A stretch of 64,000 bases of DNA, taken from positions 45,746,950 through 45,810,949 of the forward strand of contig JAKCOZ010000005.1 of assembly GCA_022605955.1 (NCBI GenBank), written 5' to 3'. Below the pieces are notes generated by a model. That model searched no databases, was not told where the DNA came from, and saw only the letters and a program-made list of their open reading frames with translations. Numbering within the stretch: the stretch's first letter is position 1; each line of letters opens with the position of its first letter. The DNA is from Rallus limicola (taxonomy: Eukaryota; Chordata; Aves; Gruiformes; Rallidae). Below are positions 12,060 to 24,476 of the stretch, piece after piece. The position numbers and the translations under genes are program-made.

Positions 12060-12500
12060 AAGAACTCCTGAAGAGACTCCAGTGAAAGGCTACAAAGGTG
12101 ATGAGGGGAATGAAAAATCTCTCTTAAGAGGAAACACTGAGAAAGCTATGTCTGTTTAGCCTGGAGAAGAGAAGACTGAGAGGGGACATCATCAAAACTT
12201 ATAAATATCTAAAGTCTACGTGTCAAGACGATGGTGCTCAGCAACAGGACAAGGGTCAACAGGCAGAAACTGGAACTCAGGAAGTTCCAGTTGAACATGA
12301 GAAAAAACTTCTTCACTTTGATGGTGGCAGAGCCCTTGGGACAGGCTGCCCAGAGAGGTTGTGAAATCTCCTTCTCTGGAGATATTCAAAGCCTACCTGG
12401 AAAAAATCCTGTGCAACCTGGTCTAGGTGATCCTGCATTAGTAGGGGAGGAACTTAGGCTAGGTGATTTCTAAACACTACTATTCTGTAATTCCGTGATT
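12060..12500 (+). mobile_element. CR1 LINE fragment, 3' end
   Basis: Starts at the ORF2 region aactcctgaagagactccag, continues through tgtttagcctggagaagaga and the C-terminal ORF2 part (RKNFFTL and the cagagaggttgtg landmark), and ends with the 3' terminal ATTCTGTAATTCCGTGATT tandem motif at about 12480-12500. An 80-codon open frame at 12231-12473 is a remnant of ORF2. The tail is complete, so this is a normal 5'-truncated insertion, moderately diverged. Confidence 0.92.
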
Positions 12501-15500
12501 TTCTGCTTGACTGACCAACTATTTCCAGCATATAGAAGGAAAAATGGAAACATAAATTATCTTTTATCTCAAAAAGCTTCAGTTTATTTATTTTTTGATT
12601 TTCAAGAGTTTCTTTGCATGCTAGGCTTGGAGGTGTTCCTCCACAAACTGACTTCCAGTTGAAGCATCAGTTTCATGTGACTATTACCAAAGTTTACTCT
12701 TACTAGACTAGTTTAAATCTTCAGTGTTATTACTACTTGACTATATATATACCTGATATTTTCATATCTGAGTTGCAGATTACTTATCCCTATTAGGGTC
12801 TTACAATACACTTCCAGAAAAGGGTTACTATTACCTTTAGCAAACATTGAATTCTTCCTGAAACTGTAACTTTGTCATCTTTGTTTTCACAAGACCTTAT
12901 TCTATAACATACTCATAGCTTTACAGTTTCTAAATAAGATGGACTGCTATTGTACAACAAAACATCAAGTTACTAGGTCTTTAGTTCTGTTAACCTTTCT
13001 GATGAGTGCTTTAGCTTAATTCAGAAAAGGTTACTATAAGGCTGAATTTTTAGAGGCAGCTACAATATCTTCTGAGGAAAATTCAGGAAAGATGTGTGTT
13101 CTGTTCAGGTGGATTTTTGCTCCATGAGATGTATTTACTGTAAAATTGTGAGGCTCTTTGATATCAAGGAAATTCCCTGGCTTTGGCATCTAACTCCTCC
13201 TCTGAACATGAGAAAAAAAAAGACTTTAACACCTTGGGGTAGGGGTGCGGGGGGGCACAAGCCAAAACAAATGGCACAGTCAACCAATAAAGGGAAAGCA
13301 CACACACACAGCACAGTGCCCTACATACGTGTAATAAGTAAGCCTATTTGTCTTATTTATGTGAAGGAAGAAAGGGATTTTTCAAAAAAACATCTGTACA
13401 TTGTTAAAGAGGGGTGAATTGCCTATTCAAAGGAAAACAGTGCTGTTAAAATAAACTTGGGGGTGGAAGGAATTAGGTTACTGAATATGGGCCTGAGTTA
13501 GAATACACTCCTCTGGATATTGTCTCACAGATTACGCAAAACCCAGGTACACAGAGATGCAGGGTTTCAGCAAAGAGACATTGCCACAACTGTCAGATCT
13601 GGAGCCAAGCTTGCTGATACCCAAGTTTTGCTTTGAAGTTGCTTTCTGAAGCACCATAACAATAAGGAGGGGGGACGAACTTAATGTCCCCTGGCTAGAA
13701 TGTAGAATTACAGATGGAGAGCTAGGTTTCATGCTCAAAAACTGTTAGCTAAGACCCTAAAATTATGAGCTTAAAAATAATAAAGTGCATGCTGGAGTCT
13801 CTAGAGTCACCTTTGGTTTTGAACTGTTGGTGCGCTTGAGCACATGTTCAAGCTTTTCACCACAACCACAGAGACTGGAAACTTCTACTCTCTTTTAAAT
13901 GAAATATGAGATTCTCACATGGTCACTTCATTTCAGGAATGGAATCATTAAAGAAAACACCAGTTGGGGCAAGTTTCATGATAAAATGGTAAAAACTGGC
14001 AGCACTATGGATCTTTTCAAAATTCATGAACCTCAAAAGAAGCCAGGAAAAATCAGCTTGGTTTCAGGTTTCACAGAAGCTTGCAGCTCAGCTCCATTTT
14101 GTCCTAAAGTTCACAAAAGTTCAGCCTTTCAAGTCATTCCGATTCGATTTATGGGTTTTATCCTAAACCATATAAAACTTGGGGTATTACATGGATTTGA
14201 CATGAGCCAGGTGGAACTCAGTAGGTCCGACAGTGTCTTGATTTGAGATTTTGGGTCTGTTTAAATACAAAACAGAAAGCAAAATTCCATCTTCCTCTGA
14301 AAGCAGACAAAAGATTCATGTGATCATCTGTGAGCTAAATTCACTTCCTGCAGAGTTCTTGGGACTCACACAAGTCCATGTTTGCTTAACGGTGTAGTGA
14401 GGCTAGCCTATGGGGTCCTAGCTCAATCTTACAGGAAAGCCAGGAAACCTGGAAGCACAGCAAAAAGGAAGGGTGTGGATGTGCTTTGCTGTAGAGAGAG
14501 TATTTACCTTTCCCAAGGATACAAAGCACCACAATCAGTCCTCACCACAAGATTTACTAGAGCCTGAGGCTGTTTTCTAATAGATATGGTAGACTAGAAC
14601 ACCTTTGCACAGAGTACATTTTACACTGTATGCTCCTTGGTACAGAGAGGCACTTTCTTTGTTTCCATCACATTTAATAGAGGCAGAGGAAATGAAGTAT
14701 AGTTCTCAAATCGTTTTCTAATTTTCAAACAATTTTCCATTCACTGTTCAGATAAAAGTTGAATCCCTGAAATTTCCTGAACTGACAATTTGAAAAAGTT
14801 CAGGTCAAGCCAGCAAAAACCCACCACTCCAATAATATCAAAGTAGTCAGTGTACGTTTTAACTATTTGATAAAAAAACATTGTCAATATGATTTAGAAA
14901 TATTTTTATATTAATAAATAAATAATCCTATTAAATTTAAACATATTTTTAAACTGCTTTGTGAAGTGATACATAAATTTTTGCCTATAACTTTATGTGG
15001 AACTACTCACAATAGCATTGCTGCCATCACTTTTCTTGTCTAGAGTTTTAATACTTAAAAGTCATATTTGAAATTAACTTTTTTCTCTTTTATCTCTAAA
15101 TGGTATGGTAGTTTTCTAACTCTAGTAAAGAGAACATGATCAGTTATAACCCATGACAGAATTCTGAATAAAAAGATTGGGCTAAAGTAAAAATTGTACT
15201 ATTTTAACATCTCAATTTCTCCAGTGTGCAAACTCAATTAATATAAAGTGAAACTCTGAAGGTTGTATCAAATTATTACTGATATTTACTGGTTTAAACG
15301 AAAATGCAGAATATACCTTTTTTGTTTATCTACATCATTCTTATAAAGCTATTATATGTCTCCAAAACCTTTATTTTAATAGTTTTAATTAACAGACAAT
15401 AAATATAAATATTAAAATGAACTCTTTAATTTGGGAAAGTAATTATTCATTTGAGACAACTTGAAGGGCTACAACAGATCTTATCTCTGTAAGTTAGATT

Positions 15501-15657
15501 GCAATACTTCTCATTAAGAATTTTATAGGAAGTTCATCTCACAGTGAAAATCATACTTGGGCATTTCAAAGGTACTTAACACCCAAATTTAATCTGAGTA
15601 ATATTAGGCCACTATGCTAGTTGTGTTGCCCTACAGTCCCTTATACAATTAGTGGAG
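12501..15657. other. unique AT-rich intergenic DNA
   Basis: No gene or mobile element recognised. It contains one G-run cluster (13236-13255), a short (CA)5-type run near 13301, and a very AT-rich section at about 14870-15420. Open frames of 115 codons or fewer show no motif. Confidence 0.6.
13236..13255 (+). repeat. G-run cluster, weak G-quadruplex candidate
   Basis: Runs of 4, 4 and 7 G separated by 2 and 3 bases. The 7-G run could supply the third and fourth tracts, so a quadruplex is possible but not certain. Confidence 0.4.
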
Positions 15658-16245
15658 AGATTGTAGAATTCTTTGGGTTGGAAGGGACCTTGAAGATCAT
15701 CTAGTTCCAACCCCCCTGCCATGGGCAAGGGACGCTCTCACTAGACCAGATGGGCCCAAAGCCCCATCTAACCTCACCTTAAACATATCCATTGCCCCTT
15801 GTCATATTACTACACTCCCTGATGAACAATCCCTCTCCCACTTTCCTGTAGGACCCCTTTTTAAGTATTGGTATGCTGCAATTAGGTCACTCAGGAGCCT
15901 TCTCTTCTCCAGACTGAACAAGCCCAACTCTCACAGCCTGCCTTCATAGGACAGGTGCTCCGGCACCTAGATAATCTTCATGGACCTCTTCCAGACTTGC
16001 TCCAACAGCTCTACACCTTTCCTGTATTGGGGTCCCCAGGGCTGGTCACAGTACTTCAGATTGTATCTCATGGGAGCAGAGCAGAGGGGCAGAACACCTC
16101 CCATGACCTGCTGGCCACGCTGTTTTTGATGCAACCCAAGACATAGTTGGCATTCTAAGCTGCTAGTGCACACTGCCAGCTCATGTTAAGTTTGTTATTG
16201 ATCAGCACCCTCAAGTCCTTCTCCTCAGGGCTGCTCTCAATCTAA
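15658..16245 (-). mobile_element. CR1 LINE fragment, 3' end with ORF2 C-terminus
   Basis: On the + strand it opens with the reverse-complemented CR1 tail (tagaattctttgggttggaa, then gatcatctagttccaacccc) and runs through the C-terminal ORF2 region to the landmark ccctcaagtccttctcctca, where it is 5'-truncated near 16245. Reading frames are broken; the minus-strand frame at 15967-16173 keeps only pieces such as WGPQYRKGVELLEQV. An ordinary inactive insertion, more diverged than the pair at 49.6 and 57.4 kb. Confidence 0.93.
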
Positions 16246-18933
16246 TTTGATTATAACATCAATTTGGGGTAACAGACCTTCTAAGTTCTATCCCTGGAAA
16301 AATGCCTTTATTTTAGGAGCAACAAATGTAAACCTCAGACAAGAACCATACATCTTTCACAAAACCTTAGTTTTCTCAGAAAATTCCAGCCTTTATCCAG
16401 ATTTCAAAACAATAAGATCACGAATTTATCCATGTTTTCCTGTTAAGAAAATATGCAGTCATTGTAATCCACATTTTTTAAAGACATAAAACTGAAGCAC
16501 AAAAGGATTTGCAATTTCTATGGAGTTAGTTGTTGATCTGGCCACTGAAGACTTTAAGGCTCATTTTGGAACAAGGTAGGATAAGCCTTCATATGGTCAA
16601 GCCACCACTGTTGAAATGACAAAGTTGATAATAAAAAAGCTGCCCTACTAAGTTATGTTCTATGGGGTGGCTGTTCAGACACGTCCATATTATGTGTGTC
16701 TTCCTGTGCATGCATCCATCCATCCACCCCCCCTTTAACTTATTTCTGCATATTAGTTCAAATAGAGCCATTTTGAGCCCTCTGTGGCGAATAATTTGAT
16801 CAGAACATAGGTGATTATTGCAAGCTATTGCATTTGTGAATCAATTGTTCTGATTACAAGCAAAATCATGTAACTGAGTGAAATACTGTGGTTGTGTGTA
16901 AAGTCATTGTAACCTTACATGGATGAGTCCTGGATTACTGGTCTCTTTTAGCTTAGCTCTCCCTTGAGCATTTATTCGTTTGCCCTTGCCAAAAAAATTA
17001 TTCACCTAAACACAGCCCCTTCGTGATGTCAAAGGAAGTCTGAGCAACCTACGGCAGAGAATGTTCAAAGCTTATATTGCTACAAAACAATGTTGTCTTC
17101 TGGTTTGTTTTATTTTCTTGGATATCCTGTTCTGTTAGAAGAGTAATCCTGTAACTAAGGCTGACTTCTGATTTTTTACAGTATAATAAAATATAACAAA
17201 AATGCCTCCATTTCACCTTTTAATCATTAAATCTTTCCAATGCCCAAAGCCTTGGACATACAGGCAGACAATTTTATGCACATGAGCAATCCCACTGAAC
17301 TCCCTGCGTCTACATACATGTAACATTGCACATATTCACATCAGCAAGATCAAGAACTGGTTTTGTCAAGAACATCTGTAGCAAAGGAATCTTCATGCAA
17401 ATAAACAGTGTCTACATTAGCAAACCTCATAGCTTTGCTTCAGTGCTCAGTCACCCACAAAAGTCACTTACTGCCTTGCATAGCACTTGCTTTGAGCAAT
17501 ATTCCTCAAGTAATTTGCTTTAAATTCTTTAAACACTATGATAGCATAGTTTACTGAAGCTTTCATAAAATTATTTAAAAAAAAAGGTTATAACCACTTA
17601 TTGTAGGTAGTTACAAGTCATTGCAAATGGTGTATTTGAAAATCACAGTTAACAACTTGCCAATTGATATTACATTCTGCATTGCTTAGTGGTCAGGATA
17701 ATGGTTTCCTATCTTCATGCAATTTTTTTTCACCTGATAATGCTGAATCTTTGAGCAACAGTGTGAGCATAAGAACAGTTTGTGTAAGTAAATGAACCAT
17801 GTCAGCAACTGTAATTCAGTCAGCATTGAAAACATGATCAAAATGTATTAAATTATTTGTGATAGTTTCTCTCTGCAAGAAGGCAAATCTATTTGAACAA
17901 AAAAAAATTAACTAGAATATGAAACTGCAATAATAAAAATGTCATGTCCCTTTAAATTGTATATGAGTGCTCAGATAGTCTACATCGTAAGTGGTATTTC
18001 ATTCTAAAGGAACTAAGAAAAGTAATTTGTAGCTAAATGTACAGTGTTTCTAAAAGATTGCTCTACAGGTAGATTAAACAAAGAAGCCCAGACCAAAACA
18101 TTCATCTATCTAACCATTCTTAAATAGGCAATATATTTTATACTCCATAAAAGATAAGCTGCAGTGTTATATGACAGCTAAAAACTCTTGTATTGATTCC
18201 CAAAAATATTGACTTAATTTTATCAAAATGTATTTATTCATCACTGCTGCATCAATGATCTTCTGTATTTTATATGTAAATAATCTATTCTATTCCCTTG
18301 ATCATGTTAATCTTACTAATGACAAATTACCATTCTCCACGTACAGTTCCTAGATTTACAAATTATCACTCCTGCTTTCAGGGGACTGAGAATCAGCCAC
18401 GCTTGCTAATGCCTCCATGGATCGCCTGACACATAGCAGATTTTTATATTCCCTTTTAAAGCATTCAGCTTGCAAGAAATAATTTATAAATCTGGCTATC
18501 ACTCGCACTTATCCTCTTACTGCTTGAGGGGGAAAAAGAACAAGATCAAATTGGGAGGATTATTAACAATTTAAGAACTTTATTTGCTTCAATTAACTCT
18601 TTCCAGGAAGAACTGCATGCTAAAACCCATTGGTTTTAGGAAAGGAAGTATCCTGCCTATTCAGTTATAGTGGAGAACTTGAACAAACAAAAACATATTA
18701 TCTACAAATACTCTTTGTTTTCTGGCTTCAAAAAATAGAAACTTTTTAAATTTAAAATGTACTTTTAAACCTAAAACTCCTTTCAGCAAACAAAACATGA
18801 CTTGCATTAAGGAATTAAAACTGTGACAAATCAAGCAAGCTAGAAATTCAGACTTTTGGACTGTTTCTGTCTTCTGCACCTGTGCATAGTGGAGACAAAA
18901 TGCTACCATACTCAGTTGGGCGCATGCCTCCTC

Positions 18934-18963
18934 CACACACACATACACACACACACACACACA
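18934..18963. repeat. (CA)n microsatellite
   Basis: About fifteen CA units with a single interruption (CATA). It lies inside a minus-strand open frame that it inflates with Val-Cys repeats. Confidence 0.95.
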
Positions 18964-20931
18964 AACATGCCTTGATATTTCCTTTGTAGTTATAAAAATT
19001 ACTATGGCACGAAGGAGAATGAGATCCTCAAATTTCACCCTTCCTTTAGTTTCATCTGTCTTGTTACAACCCCTGACTGCAGCTTTCTCCTACCTAGCAC
19101 ACCAAATGTTTGTAATAGTTACAGAGCACTTTTCTACTTATTATTGAGAGACCATTTCTTCTTTCAGTGCAAGGGAATGCATGGCACTGGATGTAATTAG
19201 TGAGTGACTGCTGGAAAGGAAAGGTAGTCAGCTGTTTCTTTGCTCTAAACATATTTTGGGGGTCACTTGAAGATTCCCACCACACCCTCAAGGCTATGGA
19301 CAGCAATTGGAGGACCTCAGATGTAAGATGGGATTCAGCAGCTGAGATGGCTCAGTTTCCCTGCTGTGTTCCAGCTGCCACTCCAGGTCTCCTTAAGGTC
19401 CTGCTAGTCCCATGAAAATATCTTGCATACTCCAAGGATTTGAAATGCTAACATGTACCTAAATTCAAGTGACTGACTACATGCTATTCAAACCCAAGAT
19501 GTTTCCACCACAGCCAATGAAATTTTGTATTTCACTGATAAGAAATAACACTAACTGTAATCAATATCAGTAATCAGTATCTTCTGGCAGCAAAACATCT
19601 TTGTGATAAATGCTTAAAGATAAAAACATTAACAAAGCATCGGGCTCATGACATCTACTACAACCTGATTTAGTGTGTACAACTGGTGCCAAAATTTCCA
19701 TTCCTCTGCTCAGCCCCCAGGAGAGAAATGGTGTAAATAGGTTCACACTGCTCCCCACTTCACCCACAAAATAAATAAATAAAGAAATAACCTCAATTTT
19801 CCTGAGATCACTGGGAGGCAAAACTCAGAATCTTCCTCAGGTGACGGTATCTCTTATTTATACTGGAACGTTTCACAGGGTGCATGTGTAATTCAAATAC
19901 CCTCTACCTTCAGCACTCTTCCATAGGGGGAACAGAGACACAGGAAGCCCCATGGCTAATAAATCTCCATTCCGCATGGAAGGAATGACTGTGAAGTCCT
20001 GCTTTTGCTCCACTTCTGCATGACCATTCCCCACATGTAACCACACTACTGACCATATGTGTGACAGGATTTTACTCATTAGGAAGATTTTTCTGCCTAC
20101 AAAATAACTTTAAAGGGATCTGTAATTAGTAGAATACAGTATTTTTCAACAGACTCCAAAATCCCATTTCTACTTCATTAAATTGAGGATCATTTTGAGT
20201 GGGCTATGTGTCAATAAGTATTTACGATTCTACTGAAGCACAAGAGGCCTGTACAGTGCAGCCATTTCCATTTGTCACATTGATATGTATTTAGGGGCTA
20301 TCTAAAATACAGACTGGATCGATTATAATGGTTGGTCATGTAAATTCTCAGTTCAAGTGCCACTGCCACAGTAGACTCCCAGAAGCACTGTAGTCTATCA
20401 TGTATCTCATCTATAAAAACCTATTTCTGATATTCATTCATTATGAGGTTATCATATATATTGGGGGATAAGCAGAAAGGCTGGAAATGGATGGCACCTG
20501 GACATTATTATTCTTTTTACTTAATTGCTAGATACATCCCAATATGCAAACTTTCTTCCTCTTCTATGTGTCGTGTGAGAGTAAGTCCCCATCTTTCTTT
20601 ATACAAGAAAAGTTAAGATTTTAAAGGGAAGAAAAAATACTTGTTTTTAGAGAAAAGTATTTTTTTCCTCCTGAGCTCTTTAAAGACTCCAACTTTCTGT
20701 GCAAGGTGTCTTATTGCAAATATGCTCATTACTTACATTCCCTTTATGAATATCAGGATACAAAGGAGCCCTGCTTCTTACCACTTCTTATAGAAAGGCT
20801 GAAAATACTGGATTTTGCCATGCATGGAGAACTCCTAGCTCTTGCTAGTAGCTATTTTTTAAATGGTTAAGTTAGCTTCTGCTGGAACTATGAAGTCCTG
20901 GGCCAGATTTTAGTTGCAAACAAGTGTATAT

Positions 20932-20979
20932 AAAAAAAAAAAAAAAACAAAAAACCCAAAAAAAAAACCAAAAAAAAAA
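20932..20979. repeat. A-rich tract
   Basis: Runs of 16, 6, 10 and 10 A separated by C, CCC and CC. No SINE or LINE body is recognisable upstream, so it is probably a simple repeat rather than a retroposon tail. Confidence 0.9.
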
Positions 20980-21109
20980 GAACTGGCTTCACTCTATGGC
21001 ATAGTCTGGACCTGTTGGATTCCACGGTACTTGAATTGTAATTATTTTTCCATATAGCTGGAGCACTAACTCCTCAGTAGCAGAACCAATTCTTCACATG
21101 TCTACCACC

Positions 21110-21123
21110 AAAAAAAAAAAAAA
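21110..21123. repeat. poly-A run
   Basis: Fourteen consecutive A followed by A-rich DNA. Confidence 0.9.
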
Positions 21124-21169
21124 TTAAAAAAGAAAAATCAAAGTGTTACTTCAGGGTAATTGCAGCTGG

Positions 21170-21470
21170 TAAATCCAAAGTGGTTAGTGCAGTTAACTTC
21201 ATGTTAATTTTCATTAGAATCTCAGGGTTGCTGCCTACAAACACCCATTCATTGCTTTAGTCACATGAGTCATTCAGCACCAGCCAATGAAAATATTTGG
21301 TGAGTAAACTTCCATATATGTTTATAGGCTCCATTCCTAACAGGGTACTAATAAGCAATTCAGATATGTAGTTTATTTCCTCATATGCATTAATGTTAAT
21401 TACATGTAACCAGAATTACAAAGAAAATGTAATTACATTCTAATTATAGCATAACCACAGCCACTGTGTT
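21170..21470. promoter_or_regulatory. candidate conserved non-coding element with homeobox cores
   Basis: Three TAATTA cores occur within about 50 bp (21397-21402, 21430-21435, 21441-21446), next to atgcattaatg. The flanking 200 bp is non-repetitive. TAATTA is the core site of many homeodomain proteins, but AT-rich DNA yields such cores by chance, so this is a weak inference. Confidence 0.25.
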
Positions 21471-21488
21471 ATAAGTGTAGACCTATTT

Positions 21489-21503
21489 AAAAAAAAAAAA
21501 AAA
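21489..21503. repeat. poly-A run
   Basis: Fifteen consecutive A, not preceded by a recognisable retroposon. Confidence 0.9.
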
Positions 21504-22998
21504 GCACAACCCACAACTACCTCCCTACAGACATTGCTTTTATTCCTATTTTTTTGTGTCCCACCTTTCAACAGCACATATCTAGCATTCAAAAAAGATT
21601 TTGAGCCCCACTTTCATTGGACAGCAGCGCATACTAAATATTATCTAACCGTATTTTAAATTAAGACATACTTAAATTGTGATTATTCTTTATAAAGCAG
21701 GGGAAATATGAAGGAATTATACTTTTAGAGTAGCTTCCATTTCACCATAAGCACAACACTCAAACCTTAACGCATGAACTCAGTGTTACTTCAGTAGTTC
21801 TCTGTGCTGAAAACATGAAGAACTGCTGGTTTGAAAGTTAAATAAGGAAATGTGATAATGGATAGTAGATTCATGGAATATATAATACATAGGTAACATA
21901 TACATTCTAGATCTTCTCTTTCTTGAGTCATATTGGGTTGACAATCATAAAAGCTAGGTTTTTTTCCTGGTTAGATTAATGGGTCATTAGGGTTGCCTTG
22001 CACTGTTAGTAAGAAAAAAAATATACGACCAATGAAACAAGACAATAAACTGAGTCAAGATGTCCCATCTCTGAGCAGAGAGGGAAGGGGGAAATAGAAA
22101 AATCAGTGCTTCTCTAAGGAAGTAATTTCTTACACCCAACAGCTGATAGTGAGAGAACTGGTTATCCTTTCAGGAAATACAACCCAAAATAGTAATGCAA
22201 CCACTTTAACCTGCAGAAAGACACATTTAGTTGTGGGGAAAAGAGCATGAGGGAAAGCCAAGAGAGTGTCCAGTGTTTCACTGCATTAAGATGAAAAATA
22301 ATTCCCTTGAGGAATCACCCAAAAGTCCAAGGGGTTTGCTGATACAGATGGAATCCTTTATTACCCCTGGGTATGAAAGGAAAGTAAAAGAAGCAGAACA
22401 AGGTAACAAGGCATGCAGTTAGGAGAAGCTCTGTGTGCTCAGCTGTGTGTTTCCTGAGTAGAAGGAGGAAATGTTGCAGAATGATGATGATTCTCCATAG
22501 GCAAAAAGCATCATTGCTAAACATAAAAATTTAAATAAATCATAAGACAAAGCCAAACAAACCCAGTAGACTTACTTTCAGACTTAGAAGAACATGAATC
22601 CTATCTCCATAGTATGTGTGTCATCCTACACACCAGTATTACAAAGTCTGGCTAGTAACATCATGCCCTGGAAAGAAGATGACACCGCCAGGTGGAAGTG
22701 GCTCATCCCCTGTTTCCTATACAAGGAGCCTTCTCAGCCACCTCTGCAGTAGCTGTCTGCACCACCCCAAACCTACTTGGAGCTCAGGATTATTTTCCAA
22801 GGAGTACAAAGTACTGCCTAAACAAGTCAAGTTCAAATCTTTGCAACTGGGACAAAAATCCTCTCTGAAATATCAAATCCAGTATACTGTGGCTGGACGA
22901 AAGAGACAACTCAGCAGTTTCACCAAAGATATGTTTACTGGCCTGTTAAGGTATGATTCTGGTAAGGTCATCTAAGTTTAAGATTAAAAACAATAAAA

Positions 22999-23056
22999 GG
23001 GGAAGGCGGGGTGATGAGGGGATGGGGGAATGGAGGGATTTGGCGGGGGGGGAGGG
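22999..23056 (+). repeat. strong G-quadruplex candidate
   Basis: Seven G-runs of three or more on the + strand within 58 bp: 22999-23002, 23008-23011, 23018-23021, 23024-23028, 23035-23037, 23045-23052 and 23054-23056. Most loops are 1-7 bases. It stands out sharply from its AT-rich surroundings. Confidence 0.75.
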
Positions 23057-24385
23057 TGAGAGAGGAGGGAGAGTTGCAAAGGCACATGGGAGCCTGACAG
23101 ACCCAGAAAACCTGCTGATCACAAACTGAGGGCAACAGCAGGAAGGTGGGAGAGGAGTTCTCCACCACTGATGGTAGACCTAAAGTACTAACCTAAAAGT
23201 CTGAGACAAGGAAAGCAGATTGAAGATTATATTTCAGGGCTACAAGAAGCTGAGGATAGAATCTCAGAGTCTTTTCACTAATTTTGTATGTCTGTTGTTT
23301 TTAGAGATAGCTTAACTATGCCTTTTTATCAGATCAGACTGTAACTAACCATACAGATACTCCTGGTAAGGTAGCAAAACCAACACCACTTAACAATTCA
23401 TTTTTATCCCTCCAGGAACTCCCTATTTAGTCAGTTTAAAGGTGAGGAGATAGGGAAGCCCACTTCTGAAGGTGATGGTTCTCAACTTTGTAGATGCAGC
23501 AAAAGTCTTCCCTAATTCTAAATAGGCAATAAGAGGACTTCGAAAATTCAGTGTTGCCCACAAGCCATAGCCTCGATCAGCAAAATAAGGCACAAACACA
23601 GTGAGTGACCCATATGCTTAATGCCAGATGCCAGAGCTGCTATTCTTTATGGCTGGCATTAGTGTGATGACAGGTCCTTGACGGAGAATATAGACCATTT
23701 CACAATGATACGTTCACAGCATACTATGTCATCATCTGCATGTATGTTTAAGTTTCACTGCTGTGAAAGCTTTTAGATGCTTAAATTTAAGAAGGGAAAA
23801 AGACTTCAGGGAAGAAACCACCCACCATTCAGTATTTTTTCTCCTGAACAATAGAGTAAATTAAATGAATCTGTGAAATAATAATAAATGAATCATTACA
23901 TTTGCCCCAGACAAAATGAAAAGAGCAAAATAAAATACACATAGTATAATGAAAAATGACAAAACACTGTATGTTTCAAGAGTCAATTGTTCCGAAAAAA
24001 ATGCAGGAAAACAGCATTTTTAAATTAAAAAAATCAAAAAACATAGCAAATATTAGTGGTCAGCAGTGGTTTCTGCTCTAATTCGTCATTTTGGACTGGA
24101 TACAAGTAACCAGTATATGTATATTTTGAGAATGGTAAAACACTGAAATTAGATTGTTTCTGATGCTGTGAGACTCACCTATGCAGCTCACCTTTGCCAT
24201 CCTGTATGACAAAACATATGCAAACTTGAGACACCTTCCCAGTGTGTCTAACGTTAAATGTAAGGAGCAGTAACATCAGTAAGGTTTAAGTCAGTAAGGT
24301 AGATGACTAACTTCCTCCAATGAATCTGTTATAAGCCTAGCAAGTATTGTTAAAAAAAAAATCTCTAGGTTTATTTTCTGAAATA

Positions 24386-24476
24386 TATAGAATTATAGAA
24401 TCATAAAATATCCTGAATTGGATCATCAAGTCCAACTCCTGGCTCCACATAGGGCCAGACAATATATCTGATAGTC
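24386..24476 (-). mobile_element. CR1 LINE, extreme 3' end only
   Basis: A short fragment whose + strand begins with the CR1 tail (tagaattatagaatcataaa), then gatcatcaagtccaactcct and a decayed stretch. This is the 3' UTR of a CR1 subfamily different from the long copies; only about 90 bp is left. Confidence 0.88.

Larger units (their letters stand above)
16246..24385. other. unique AT-rich intergenic DNA with simple repeats
   Basis: No gene recognised in this 8-kb stretch. It holds the CA repeat at 18934, A-rich tracts at 20932, 21110 and 21489, a homeobox-core-rich block at 21170-21470 and a G-run cluster at 22999-23056. The longest open frames (125 codons on -, through the CA repeat; 119 on + at 22616) have no recognisable domain. 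Confidence 0.6.

Noticed and set aside
15955..16173. Open frames on both strands inside the 15.7-16.2 kb element
   Set aside because: Fragments of a broken CR1 ORF2 and its antisense, not independent genes.
18661..19038. 125-codon minus frame
   Set aside because: Runs through the CA repeat (Val-Cys repeats) and has no domain or conserved context.
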